Translations under genes and position numbers: made by a program
Part shown: positions 7,205-13,891 of the stretch, piece by piece
Layout: each line of letters begins with the position of its first letter
Numbering within the stretch: the stretch's first letter is position 1
Notes under the pieces: model-generated
The model's database searches: none
Seen by the model: only the letters and a program-made list of their open reading frames with translations
Told to the model about the DNA's origin: nothing
Source of the DNA: a virus
Direction: 5' to 3' (one strand)
Length of the DNA: 28,582 nt
Virus record (IMG/VR): IMGVR_UViG_3300017744_000103
Coordinates: 1 to 28,582 of that record

Positions 7205-8578
7205 ATGTCAGTTAAATCATTTAGCGATTTTTTAACAGAGTCAACAAAAGAAGTTACTTTCGTTTTTGGAAGATTCAATCCACCAACGATTGGACATCAA
7301 AAATTATTTGATCATCTGAAAAAAGTCAGCCGTGGCGGAGCATATCGAATTTATGCTTCAAGATCTGTGGATAACAAAAAGAATCCACTCTTATTCAAAG
7401 ATAAAATTAAATTTCTCAGAAAAATGTTTCCGAAACATGCACGAAGTGTTATGTCGGATAAAGATGTAAGAACTGTTTTAGATATAGCAGTTAAACTATA
7501 TGACCAAGGATTTACAAAAGTAACTATGGTTGCTGGGTCAGATAGAGTAAAAGAATTTGATATTCTACTAAACAAATACAACGGTGTCAAATCAAGACAC
7601 GGTTTTTACGAATTCCAGGGTGCTATAAATATAGTCAGTGCTGGAGAAAGGGATCCGGATGCAGAAGGCGCAACCGGTATGTCAGCTTCAAAGATGCGAA
7701 TGACCGCTCAACAGAATGACCTTGAAGGCTTTTCAAAAGGATTGCCTTCAGGTTATTCACCTAATGATTTATTCAATGCGGTTAGAAAAGGAATGGGCTT
7801 AAAAGAAAAAACATCATTCAGAAAGCATGTGCAATTGTCTCCAGTATCAGAAACCAGAGAAGAGTATATAGAAGGAAGTTTATATTCTAATGGTGATATA
7901 ATTCGTATAAAAGAAAGTAATGAAAATGGTACTATAGTTTATTGTGGTGCAAATTATGTTATTGTGGAATCAAACGGTAATAAGAAAAGATATTGGTTAG
8001 ATTCTGTAGAAAAGATAAATGAATATAACGAAGTTGGTACTAAGAAAACACTAAAAAATTATTTAAAAGCAACACCATTTTCAGAAGTTAAAGTCAAACA
8101 AGACCCTGATATTAAAGATAGAGACGGATCACAACCAGCAGGGTATTATAAAGGTTTAAAAACAAAATCAACAAAACAAGCTAGAGCTAGGCATTTTGCC
8201 AAGAAGTCTAAAATGGACGATGATAATCCAAAGGCATATAGTAAAGCTCCAGGCGATGCAACTGCAAAAACTAAACCATCAAAACATACTAAAAAGTTTA
8301 AACAAATGTATGGCGAAATGGCAGAGCATTTAACGTTTGAAGATTTTACAGTTACAGAACAAGATACTAAAAAGGCATTAAGAAAAAAGGCTGATAAGTC
8401 AGGAATGCCGTATGGTATATTGAAAAAAGTTTTTGATAGAGGAGTAGCCGCTTGGAGAACTGGACACAGACCAGGCACTACACCTGTACAATGGGGATTA
8501 GCAAGAGTCAATTCTTTTGTTACCAAATCAAAAGGAACGTGGGGTAAAGCTGATAAAGATTTAGCCGCGAAAGTTTAG
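7205..8578 (+). CDS. TxGH nucleotidylyltransferase with two phage-type C-terminal modules and capsid-targeting-like N-terminus
   Basis: The start at 7205 (MSVKSFSDFLTES) is preferred over an in-frame ATG at 7166, because GAGGAAA precedes it and it restores the tag with LTE|S at 10-13. Residues about 16-200 form a Rossmann nucleotidylyltransferase: GRFNPPTIGH (22-31) is the TxGH motif and MSASKMR the ISSTxxR-like motif, as in NMN adenylyl- and cytidylyltransferases. After a linker come two modules I recall from many marine phage proteins: YYKGLKTKSTKQARARHFAK...KPSKHTKKFK, then SGMPYGILKKVFDRGVAAWR...GTWGKADKDLA at the end. The substrate is unknown. NAD or nucleotide chemistry is the family expectation. 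Confidence 0.85.
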   Translation: MSVKSFSDFLTESTKEVTFVFGRFNPPTIGHQKLFDHLKKVSRGGAYRIYASRSVDNKKNPLLFKDKIKFLRKMFPKHARSVMSDKDVRTVLDIAVKLYDQGFTKVTMVAGSDRVKEFDILLNKYNGVKSRHGFYEFQGAINIVSAGERDPDAEGATGMSASKMRMTAQQNDLEGFSKGLPSGYSPNDLFNAVRKGMGLKEKTSFRKHVQLSPVSETREEYIEGSLYSNGDIIRIKESNENGTIVYCGANYVIVESNGNKKRYWLDSVEKINEYNEVGTKKTLKNYLKATPFSEVKVKQDPDIKDRDGSQPAGYYKGLKTKSTKQARARHFAKKSKMDDDNPKAYSKAPGDATAKTKPSKHTKKFKQMYGEMAEHLTFEDFTVTEQDTKKALRKKADKSGMPYGILKKVFDRGVAAWRTGHRPGTTPVQWGLARVNSFVTKSKGTWGKADKDLAAKV

Positions 8579-8586
8579 GAGAAAAA

Positions 8587-9321
8587 ATGAAAATTTTTAA
8601 AGAAATTAGAGAAAAGTATAGAAGTAAGTTCCCACCTGCTCTAGTTGCTGCAGCTGTTAAGATTGCTCTTGACATGGGCGGTAATATGACTGGTGCTTAT
8701 AAAAAAATCGAAAGAATGAAACGTGGGTTAGGGGACGACCCAATGGTCAAAGATGCATTAAGATTAGCTAATGAAGAAGTTCAAAACGAAAATTACAACC
8801 AAGACTTAGCTCTAGCTACTAAGAATATAGCAAGACTTTCTAAAAAAGAAAAGGGTCAAGACCAAAAAGATTATCAAGCAGTATCTCGAGCTCTTGCTCA
8901 AGGTAACCTCGGTGCAGTTAAGAAAGTAATTAAAGGTATTTCAACAAAAGAAATCCAAGCTGACTTATTAAATGTACTTGTAGGTTATAATGACTTAATT
9001 GGTAAAATGTACCCTAAAGCAATGTCTGGTGGTAAATTTAAAAGTGGTATGACTGTAGATAAGATGGTTAAAGAAGAAACAGTTATAAATGAGTTAAACT
9101 TTTCATATGCATTCTTTGACAAGCAAAGCCTTAATAAGTTCATGATGAAAGCATTAAAAGTTAAAGGCGGAACTGTTCTAGATAGTGAAAAGCAAACTGG
9201 TGGACACTTTACAGTTAAAGTTAAAGCTGATGATAAGAAAGTAATTGCAAAATATAATGCAATAGCTCTCAAAGCAATGTCAGAATGGGTAGAAGAGCTA
9301 TATCCGGAGATTGTATCATAA
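8587..9321 (+). CDS. 244-aa phage protein with capsid-targeting-like N-terminus
   Basis: The N-terminus MKIFKEIREKYRSKF has the tag with IRE at 7-9, followed by PPALVAAAVKIALDMGGNMTGAYKKIE, a segment I recall in several marine phage proteins. The middle is lysine-rich and helical; the end (FSYAFFDKQSLNKFMMKALKV to the C-terminus) looks like a small alpha-beta domain. No enzyme motif seen. A start codon preceded by AGGAGAAAA supports translation. The DNA for residues 4-9 (8596-8613) is identical over 18 bases to the start of the 9560 gene. Confidence 0.78.
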   Translation: MKIFKEIREKYRSKFPPALVAAAVKIALDMGGNMTGAYKKIERMKRGLGDDPMVKDALRLANEEVQNENYNQDLALATKNIARLSKKEKGQDQKDYQAVSRALAQGNLGAVKKVIKGISTKEIQADLLNVLVGYNDLIGKMYPKAMSGGKFKSGMTVDKMVKEETVINELNFSYAFFDKQSLNKFMMKALKVKGGTVLDSEKQTGGHFTVKVKADDKKVIAKYNAIALKAMSEWVEELYPEIVS

Positions 9322-9560
9322 TGAAAACATTTAAACAAGTAAGAGAAGCTAAAAAATTTAATTCAAAAAAAGAAGTAGCTGATGTTAAAAAAATAGACAA
9401 ACAGTTAGAAGCAGCATATAAAGGTATGAATAGATTACAATATGGCAAATCTACATATATGATGGATGTTAATGATGGTATAATAACAGCAAGAAGAGCT
9501 TTAGCAGTGTATTCAGATATAGCAGCTAATGGTGAACTAGATGGCCCAATGATTAAATAA
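9321..9560 (+). CDS. Small 79-aa protein with capsid-targeting-like N-terminus
   Basis: The start at 9321 is chosen because it forms TAATG with the previous stop, GGAG lies at 9306-9309, and it exposes the tag MKTFKQVREAK; an upstream in-frame codon at 9285 would bury it. VRE|A at 7-10 is the likely cleavage point. After removal about 70 residues remain, similar in size to processed T4 internal proteins. The rest is helical, with no motif I can name. Confidence 0.72.
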   Translation: MKTFKQVREAKKFNSKKEVADVKKIDKQLEAAYKGMNRLQYGKSTYMMDVNDGIITARRALAVYSDIAANGELDGPMIK

Positions 9561-9982
9561 TGAAAAACTTTAAAGAAATTAGAGAAGATAAGTTTCAGTT
9601 AGTAGACATGGATGCTGATACAGCAAGAGTTGCAGTTCAACTCGCTAAGAAAGCTGGGCTGAAACCAAAAAGCTATAAATCAAGAAGTGGTGGTTTAGAC
9701 ATATCTGTAGAAGGCCCTAAGAAAAAAGTAGCTAAGTTTATAATGTCATTACCAGAGTCAACACAAGTAGATGAAAGAGCGGCATTAGTAATGGATATAT
9801 CCTCTATTGTAAAAACTATGCTTAAAGATGTACAATCTAAATTGGAAAAAGAATTGAAAAAAGGACAAACAGAATTAGCAAATAATGTCGGCCGATTGGT
9901 TGGTTTAAAAATAACCACTAAAGGTCAACAAAAGAATAAAGCTTTTTTATATGATTTAGAAAAAGGATTTAAGAAAAAATAA
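9560..9982 (+). CDS. 140-aa protein with capsid-targeting-like N-terminus
   Basis: Begins MKNFKEIREDK with IRE at 7-9 and overlaps the previous stop as TAATG. Residues about 13-65 look like a small alpha-beta unit (ARVAVQLAKKAGLKPKSY, then GLDISVEGPKKKVAKFIMS), possibly a compact nucleic-acid- or ligand-binding fold. The rest is a lysine-rich helix and tail. No named family. Tag and size suggest a packaged internal protein. Confidence 0.74.
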   Translation: MKNFKEIREDKFQLVDMDADTARVAVQLAKKAGLKPKSYKSRSGGLDISVEGPKKKVAKFIMSLPESTQVDERAALVMDISSIVKTMLKDVQSKLEKELKKGQTELANNVGRLVGLKITTKGQQKNKAFLYDLEKGFKKK

Positions 9983-10320
9983 TGCAAGATTTTAAAACAT
10001 TTTTTGAAAATAAAGGACCATGTTGGGACGGCTATGTACAAGTTGGTACTAAAATGAAGAATGGGAAAAAGGTTCCTAATTGTGTTCCTAAAGAAGAAGT
10101 AGAAGAAGGAAAAAACAAAAAGAGCGAAACCTGGGAAGATGGATTTAAACGAAGAGTTGTTCCAACCACTAAACCAGAACATAAGGAAGATGGATATAAG
10201 TGGAGAATAAAAGGTAAAGAAAAAGATCATTTATCTATTAAACTCTATAAGACTAAACCAGATTTTGCAGAATTTAAAAAACAAATGAAAAGGGTAGCAG
10301 GACATGAATTCGGAGGTTAA
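9982..10320 (+). CDS. 112-aa protein with CWDGY...NCVPK motif and weak capsid-targeting-like N-terminus
   Basis: Coupled to the previous gene by TAATG. MQDFKTFFENK has the tag shape, but with FFE rather than LxE/IxE. It is followed by GPCWDGYVQVGTKMKNGKK and PNCVPK, a short two-cysteine module I recall appended to many marine phage proteins. The remainder is basic. A disulphide or metal role for the two cysteines (C13 and C34) is possible. Function unknown. Confidence 0.74.
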   Translation: MQDFKTFFENKGPCWDGYVQVGTKMKNGKKVPNCVPKEEVEEGKNKKSETWEDGFKRRVVPTTKPEHKEDGYKWRIKGKEKDHLSIKLYKTKPDFAEFKKQMKRVAGHEFGG

Positions 10321-10675
10321 AACATTTACCGAATGGAAAGAAAGGTTTGATTTATATGAAGGTAAATACGTACCTTTAGAAATGCCTATGGTAGAAGCAC
10401 CTGAATTAAATAAACCAAAAAGGTCAGCGGGTCCAAGCAAATACGTTGTATATGTAAAAGATCCAAAAACTGGTAATGTAAAAAAGATAAATTTTGGAGA
10501 TGCTAAAGGTGGTTTATCTGCAAAGATAAATGATCGAGACGCAGCCAGGAATTTTGCTTCAAGACATAACTGTGATACTAAAACAGATAAAATGAAAGCA
10601 GGATACTGGGCGTGTAGATTACCAAAGTTTGCAAAAGAATTAGGGATGAAAGGTGGCGGTAGCTATTTCTGGTAA
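10304..10675 (+). CDS. Small phage protein with VVYVKDPKTG...RHNC...YWACR module
   Basis: A 123-residue protein starting 17 bases inside the previous gene. From about residue 40 it carries a module common in phages as far as I recall: KYVVYVKDPKTGNVKKINFG, then ARNFASRHNCD and AGYWACRLPKFAK, sometimes filed as DUF5872 (name from memory). The two conserved cysteines and the histidine suggest metal binding or a disulphide. The N-terminus (VKTFTEWKERF) resembles the tag only weakly. Function unknown. Confidence 0.78.
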   Translation: MNSEVKTFTEWKERFDLYEGKYVPLEMPMVEAPELNKPKRSAGPSKYVVYVKDPKTGNVKKINFGDAKGGLSAKINDRDAARNFASRHNCDTKTDKMKAGYWACRLPKFAKELGMKGGGSYFW

Positions 10676-10949
10676 AATAAACTTTCCATTTATCGAGGAA
10701 GTTGATATCGGTGGAGTTATTCGCACATTTTACCCTACGAAAGATGATTCTGAATATGTATGGCATAGGGACCGAGAGGACCGTGAAATTGAAGTACTTG
10801 AAGGAGAAGGTTGGCAATTCCAATACGATAATTGTTTGCCATATTTGCTAGAAGAAGGTATGATCTTTGAAATTAAAAAAGGTGAATACCATAGATTAAT
10901 CAGAGGGGTTACTCCTCTTAAATGCAGGGTTATATTCAGCGATGAGTGA
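10653..10949 (+). CDS. Cupin-like small protein, GTG start
   Basis: A 98-residue ORF beginning with GTG at 10653 inside the end of the previous gene, with a GGGATGAAAGG stretch upstream as a possible ribosome site. The pattern VWHRDREDREIEVLEGEGWQ, then LEEGMIFEIKKGEYHRL, resembles a cupin barrel with histidines and acidic residues placed as metal ligands. I recall similar proteins in T4-like cyanophages. Enzyme activity is not proven by the motif. It overlaps the next gene by 8 bases. No capsid-targeting tag. Confidence 0.7.
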   Translation: MAVAISGKINFPFIEEVDIGGVIRTFYPTKDDSEYVWHRDREDREIEVLEGEGWQFQYDNCLPYLLEEGMIFEIKKGEYHRLIRGVTPLKCRVIFSDE

Positions 10950-11262
10950 TGAAAGACAAGTTTATACAATTCAATCTCAAAGATTGGACAGAATAGAAGA
11001 AAAGATTGACCAGATGGGAGAGGCTATTGTTATGTTAGCTAGAGCAGAAGAAAAGATTCACACGCTCACAAGTTTTAGTAAACAACAGTCAGAGCAGATA
11101 CAAAATCTTATAAATAGAATAGACAGAGTAGAAATGTTGGCAACCGGCAATTCTAATACTGTTGCTTTAATAAATAAAGTTTTCTGGGTAATTGTTGTTG
11201 GTTTAATATCAGCATTTACTTGGGAAATCGTTATACACAGTGGTTACTTTAACGGAGGATAA
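10942..11262 (+). CDS. Coiled-coil plus C-terminal membrane anchor (XhlA/holin-like topology)
   Basis: 106 residues. Residues about 8-75 have strong heptad spacing (RLDRIEEKIDQM, FSKQQSEQIQNLINRIDRVEM), and residues about 82-99 (KVFWVIVVGLISAFTWEI) form one membrane span near the C-terminus. This layout matches hemolysin XhlA-like and other phage lysis or holin-associated proteins, but the match is of topology only. ATGA-type overlap with the cupin-like gene. Confidence 0.7.
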   Translation: MSDERQVYTIQSQRLDRIEEKIDQMGEAIVMLARAEEKIHTLTSFSKQQSEQIQNLINRIDRVEMLATGNSNTVALINKVFWVIVVGLISAFTWEIVIHSGYFNGG

Positions 11263-11267
11263 CTAAA

Positions 11268-11753
11268 ATGAAACTAACTGATAAAGAAGGCCTAGAGATT
11301 GCATCCGTCGTAAAAGATGTGTTGGAAGGAAAGGCTGTTAAAAAAGAAAAGAAAAACGTAAAAGAGGTCGAAGAACCAAGACCTGAAGGCGAAAAAGAGT
11401 TTAAGAAAAAGCATGTGATTAAAAAATCAGGTGAAAAAGAAGATGGTACAGTTGCTAAAGAAGCTGCATCTCCTGAAGAAAAAGCTCAACAAGCTCTAAA
11501 ACATGCAAAAGAAAAAGAAGGTTTGAAAAAGAAGCAGGACCAAGAAAAAGAAAGACTAAATGCTAAAGAAGAAGTAGAAGTTGAAGAAAAAGTTACTGCA
11601 GCAGAATCTAAAAAAGAAAAATATCAAAAATTCTTTCAAGCTGCTTTGAAAAAGTTTGGTGTTAAATCACCTGCTGAATTAGAAGGCGATAAGAAAAAAG
11701 AATTTTTTGATTATGTAGATAAAAACTACGAAGCAGATAACGAGGCAGATTAA
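11268..11753 (+). CDS. Lysine/glutamate-rich protein with conserved C-terminal phage module
   Basis: 161 residues preceded by GGAGG (11255-11259). The first 115 are extremely rich in K and E and probably helical or disordered. The last 45 (YQKFFQAALKKFGVKSPAEL, then GDKKKEFFDYVDKNY) are a compact module I recall at the C-terminus of proteins in many marine phages. High charge suits a scaffold, core or internal head protein, and the location among tagged genes agrees, but it has no tag itself. Stop overlaps the next ATG. Confidence 0.75.
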   Translation: MKLTDKEGLEIASVVKDVLEGKAVKKEKKNVKEVEEPRPEGEKEFKKKHVIKKSGEKEDGTVAKEAASPEEKAQQALKHAKEKEGLKKKQDQEKERLNAKEEVEVEEKVTAAESKKEKYQKFFQAALKKFGVKSPAELEGDKKKEFFDYVDKNYEADNEAD

Positions 11754-12052
11754 TGAAAGATTATTTTCAACTAAGAGAAGAAATATCTGAAAAAACTTCA
11801 GTAAAAGATTTACCTCAATATAAAGATAGAGACAGAAAAGGCCATCAAGCTTATATGTATATTAGTAAAAAGGCTTTTAAAAACATAGATAGCTTAGGAA
11901 TGGAATTAATGAATATTCGTGGTAAATTCCACATTTCTTCTTTTGATGGATTAGACACAAATCCAAAAGAAGTAGAATTATATGGAGATTTAAAAGTTCT
12001 ACAGCAAATTGCTAAAAAATACAGAGGCTCTAAAGTCTATAAAAGTAAGTAA
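11753..12052 (+). CDS. Small 99-aa protein with capsid-targeting-like N-terminus
   Basis: Starts TAATG with the previous stop. MKDYFQLREEI fits the tag with LRE|E at 7-10. The rest (HQAYMYISKKAFKNIDSLGMEL, then VELYGDLKVLQQIAKKYRG) looks like a small alpha-beta domain. Last tagged gene of the operon that begins at 3933. No family recognised; a packaged small protein is the inference. Confidence 0.72.
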   Translation: MKDYFQLREEISEKTSVKDLPQYKDRDRKGHQAYMYISKKAFKNIDSLGMELMNIRGKFHISSFDGLDTNPKEVELYGDLKVLQQIAKKYRGSKVYKSK

Positions 12053-12073
12053 ATAAACTATACATTTGATTTG

Positions 12074-12081
12074 TATATATA
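12074..12081 (+). promoter_or_regulatory. Possible variant late promoter box TATATATA
   Basis: One base off the late octamer, followed by ATTTTATAATATG exactly as after the AATAAATA box at 23165. The ATG at 12092 begins 11 bases after the box, so a transcript from it would have a leader of about five bases. It lies in the only non-coding gap of this region (12053-12091). Confidence 0.4.
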
Positions 12082-12091
12082 ATTTTATAAT

Positions 12092-12460
12092 ATGAAAAAT
12101 TTTGATAAATTGACACACAGGAATTTTAAGCTTTACGCAGCTAAACACTATGATAATCCAGAGTGCTTAGACATTGAAGAGTTTAAACAAGACCTTAGCA
12201 GATTTAAGTATCTTAAGAGATTACTCAAGAGATATGAATTAACTGGTGATTTGCAAATAAGATTAATACTTAATCATATTATAGTTTTATATAATGTGTT
12301 TGGTATTGAAGCGTGTAACAAAATGATGTGGTTTAAAATCAATGATGAACATTGGAATGTAATTAAACCATTCTTAGTCTATTTGCACTATTTACCTGAA
12401 GAAGAAAAGGTAGAAATACCAATGGATCCATATATAGTGGATGTATTAAGGGAACTATGA
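12092..12460 (+). CDS. Conserved T4-like phage protein, 122 aa
   Basis: Helical protein with the stretch LILNHIIVLYNVFGIEACNK and the C-terminal PFLVYLHYLPEEE, matching from memory a protein conserved in cyanophages and other T4-like phages, usually annotated hypothetical. It starts MKNFDKLTHRNF, superficially like the tag, but without the LxE/IxE site. No ribosome site is visible, because the promoter-like box abuts the ATG. The stop overlaps the next ATG as ATGA. Function unknown. Confidence 0.82.
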   Translation: MKNFDKLTHRNFKLYAAKHYDNPECLDIEEFKQDLSRFKYLKRLLKRYELTGDLQIRLILNHIIVLYNVFGIEACNKMMWFKINDEHWNVIKPFLVYLHYLPEEEKVEIPMDPYIVDVLREL

Positions 12461-13050
12461 CAAGAACAGTATTAATTAGAGAATCATTAAAGGCAATAGC
12501 TGATTTTGCTTATGCTATAAGGTTTCTTAAATTATTAGTTACGCCTTTTGAAAAAACTGATGCCTTTAAGCTCGGTGTAATTGATGCTAAAGGTAAAGTA
12601 TTAAAGAAAGGCAAAGAAAGAAAAACGAGAGAAGAAAAAGATTCTTATACAGTATTTCATAGATTAGTATTTAATCTCAAAAAGATTATTCCATTAGGTA
12701 AATTAGGTTCATATGCTTCAGCACTATTTCTCATTAGAGAACATACAGGTATGAGTGATGAAGAAATTGAAAACGCATTGGATAAAGCTGATTTAAGATT
12801 AGATGATTTCATACACGAAAGCAGCCACTATGTAACAGATTTCGAAGAATTAAAAATTGGTACATATATACTTAAAGATGATTTATGTCATACTGAAACA
12901 GGTGAAGACATATTTAAAAAGGGTACCAAAATAAGAGTAGATGAACATACTATTCCTGTTGGTAAAGTATTCGATATAAATATATTTGAAGCTAAACATA
13001 TTCCAACAGGTATGAACATATATGTTTCACAGTATAATATAGAGAGATAA
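12457..13050 (+). CDS. Conserved T4-like phage protein, 197 aa
   Basis: The N-terminal part (RESLKAIADFAYAIRFLKLL, DAFKLGVIDAKGKVLKKGKE, YTVFHRLVFNLKKII) matches from memory a conserved protein found next to the 12092-type gene in other marine T4-like phages. After residue 125, IGTYILKDDLCHTETGEDIF...GTKIRVDEHT looks like a small beta domain. It is soluble, with no catalytic motif recognised. Starts within the preceding stop, so coupled. Virion or assembly role possible but unproven. Confidence 0.82.
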   Translation: MTRTVLIRESLKAIADFAYAIRFLKLLVTPFEKTDAFKLGVIDAKGKVLKKGKERKTREEKDSYTVFHRLVFNLKKIIPLGKLGSYASALFLIREHTGMSDEEIENALDKADLRLDDFIHESSHYVTDFEELKIGTYILKDDLCHTETGEDIFKKGTKIRVDEHTIPVGKVFDINIFEAKHIPTGMNIYVSQYNIER

Positions 13051-13051
13051 A

Positions 13052-13282
13052 ATGGCAACAAAATATACAAAATCTTTTAATGAATATATAAAGCAATGGG
13101 AACAAGCTGCCAATTCTGTCGGCGGAGGTGGTGTATCATTACCAGCTGATGCTATGGGTAGTAAAGCTTTACTCAAAAGAAAGAAAAAAGTTTATGATGG
13201 CAGAACTAAAGAGGGCAAAAAGTTTATAGAACGAATGCTCGCTAAGAGAGCACAACGTGAAGCAAATAAAAAAATTACTTAA
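13052..13282 (+). CDS. Conserved small basic phage protein, 76 aa
   Basis: Preceded by AGAGAGATAAA. Begins MATKYTKSFNEYIKQW; contains VSLPADAMGSKALLKRKKKV and ends YDGRTKEGKKFIERMLAKRA, a pattern I recall from marine T4-like phages. The N-terminus resembles the tag slightly, but the expected protease site is absent. Strongly basic, so nucleic-acid or capsid contact is conceivable. Function unknown. Confidence 0.75.
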   Translation: MATKYTKSFNEYIKQWEQAANSVGGGGVSLPADAMGSKALLKRKKKVYDGRTKEGKKFIERMLAKRAQREANKKIT

Positions 13283-13508
13283 TGGTATAAAGCGTTTTTA
13301 TCTATGGATAAGACGTTTTTTTACTATTCGTTATACAGTACATGTATCGTTTGATAGCCAATGGGGAAACGAAGACGACCAAGTATGGTATGGTGTTCGT
13401 AAAATAATCAAATCCAATTTCAAAGAATTAAAGTTTAGAACTGAAGATAAAAAAACTGTTCATATTAGAGGTATGAGTGGTTTACGCTATAGGATAGAGG
13501 ACGAATAA
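13257..13508 (+). CDS. Conserved small phage protein, 83 aa, GTG start
   Basis: GTG at 13257 starts 26 bases inside the previous gene; the ATG at 13282 runs at once into a stop, so GTG is the best available start. The core (YTVHVSFDSQWGNEDDQVWYG, then SNFKELKFRTEDKKTVHIRG) matches from memory a small beta-rich protein conserved in cyanophages. The N-terminal 20 residues are basic and aromatic (RFYLWIRRFF), perhaps membrane-interacting. Function unknown. Confidence 0.72.
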   Translation: MKQIKKLLNGIKRFYLWIRRFFTIRYTVHVSFDSQWGNEDDQVWYGVRKIIKSNFKELKFRTEDKKTVHIRGMSGLRYRIEDE

Positions 13509-13891
13509 TGCAACAGGTATTAATAGGAATACTAATTATTCTTGGTCTAGGTAGTTGGTACTTATATAATGAGAATCAAACCCTAACTGAAAATAATTAC
13601 AAATTAGAAATTGCAGTTGAAGAGCAAAAAGAAGCTATGACTGCTATGAAAGAACAATACGAAAAACAAGGTAAAGCTCTTATGAATATGAGTAGACAAA
13701 ATGCTCAGATCGAAAAAGAGAAATCAGAATATTTGGCGATATTCTCTAGGCATAATTTAGATTTACTTGCACTAAAGAAGCCAGGTATGATTGAATTGAG
13801 ATTTAATAATGCAAGTCAAGAAGTGATGGAGGGTCTGGAAAATGATACTAAAGAATTCTATAATATCGATAATCCTAGTACTAACGATTAG
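13508..13891 (+). CDS. Inner-membrane spanin-like protein (Rz-type)
   Basis: 127 residues with AGAGGACG before the ATG. Residues about 4-20 (VLIGILIILGLGSWYLY) are a single N-terminal membrane segment, followed by a coiled coil to about 75 (YKLEIAVEEQKEAMTAMKEQ). This is the layout of i-spanins, which link inner and outer membranes in the last lysis step. Its 3' end overlaps by 50 bases, out of frame, a lipoprotein gene (13842), which is the classical Rz/Rz1 arrangement. No endolysin is seen in the window. Confidence 0.72.
   Translation: MQQVLIGILIILGLGSWYLYNENQTLTENNYKLEIAVEEQKEAMTAMKEQYEKQGKALMNMSRQNAQIEKEKSEYLAIFSRHNLDLLALKKPGMIELRFNNASQEVMEGLENDTKEFYNIDNPSTND

Noticed and set aside
9479-9484. 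GGTATAAT sequences at 9477-9484 and 5909-5916 as possible early promoters
   Set aside because: Both are intragenic and lack a TTTACA-like -35 at 17 bp, unlike the five accepted promoters.
10903-10919. Hairpin AGAGG...CCTCT as a possible terminator
   Set aside because: It is inside the cupin-like gene, the stem is five pairs and no T-run follows.
12092-12127. Capsid-targeting-like start MKNFDKLTHRNF at 12092 and FNEYIKQW at 13052
   Set aside because: Neither has an LxE or IxE site in the first 15 residues, and the 12092 protein belongs to a conserved family whose start looks like this without being known as cargo.
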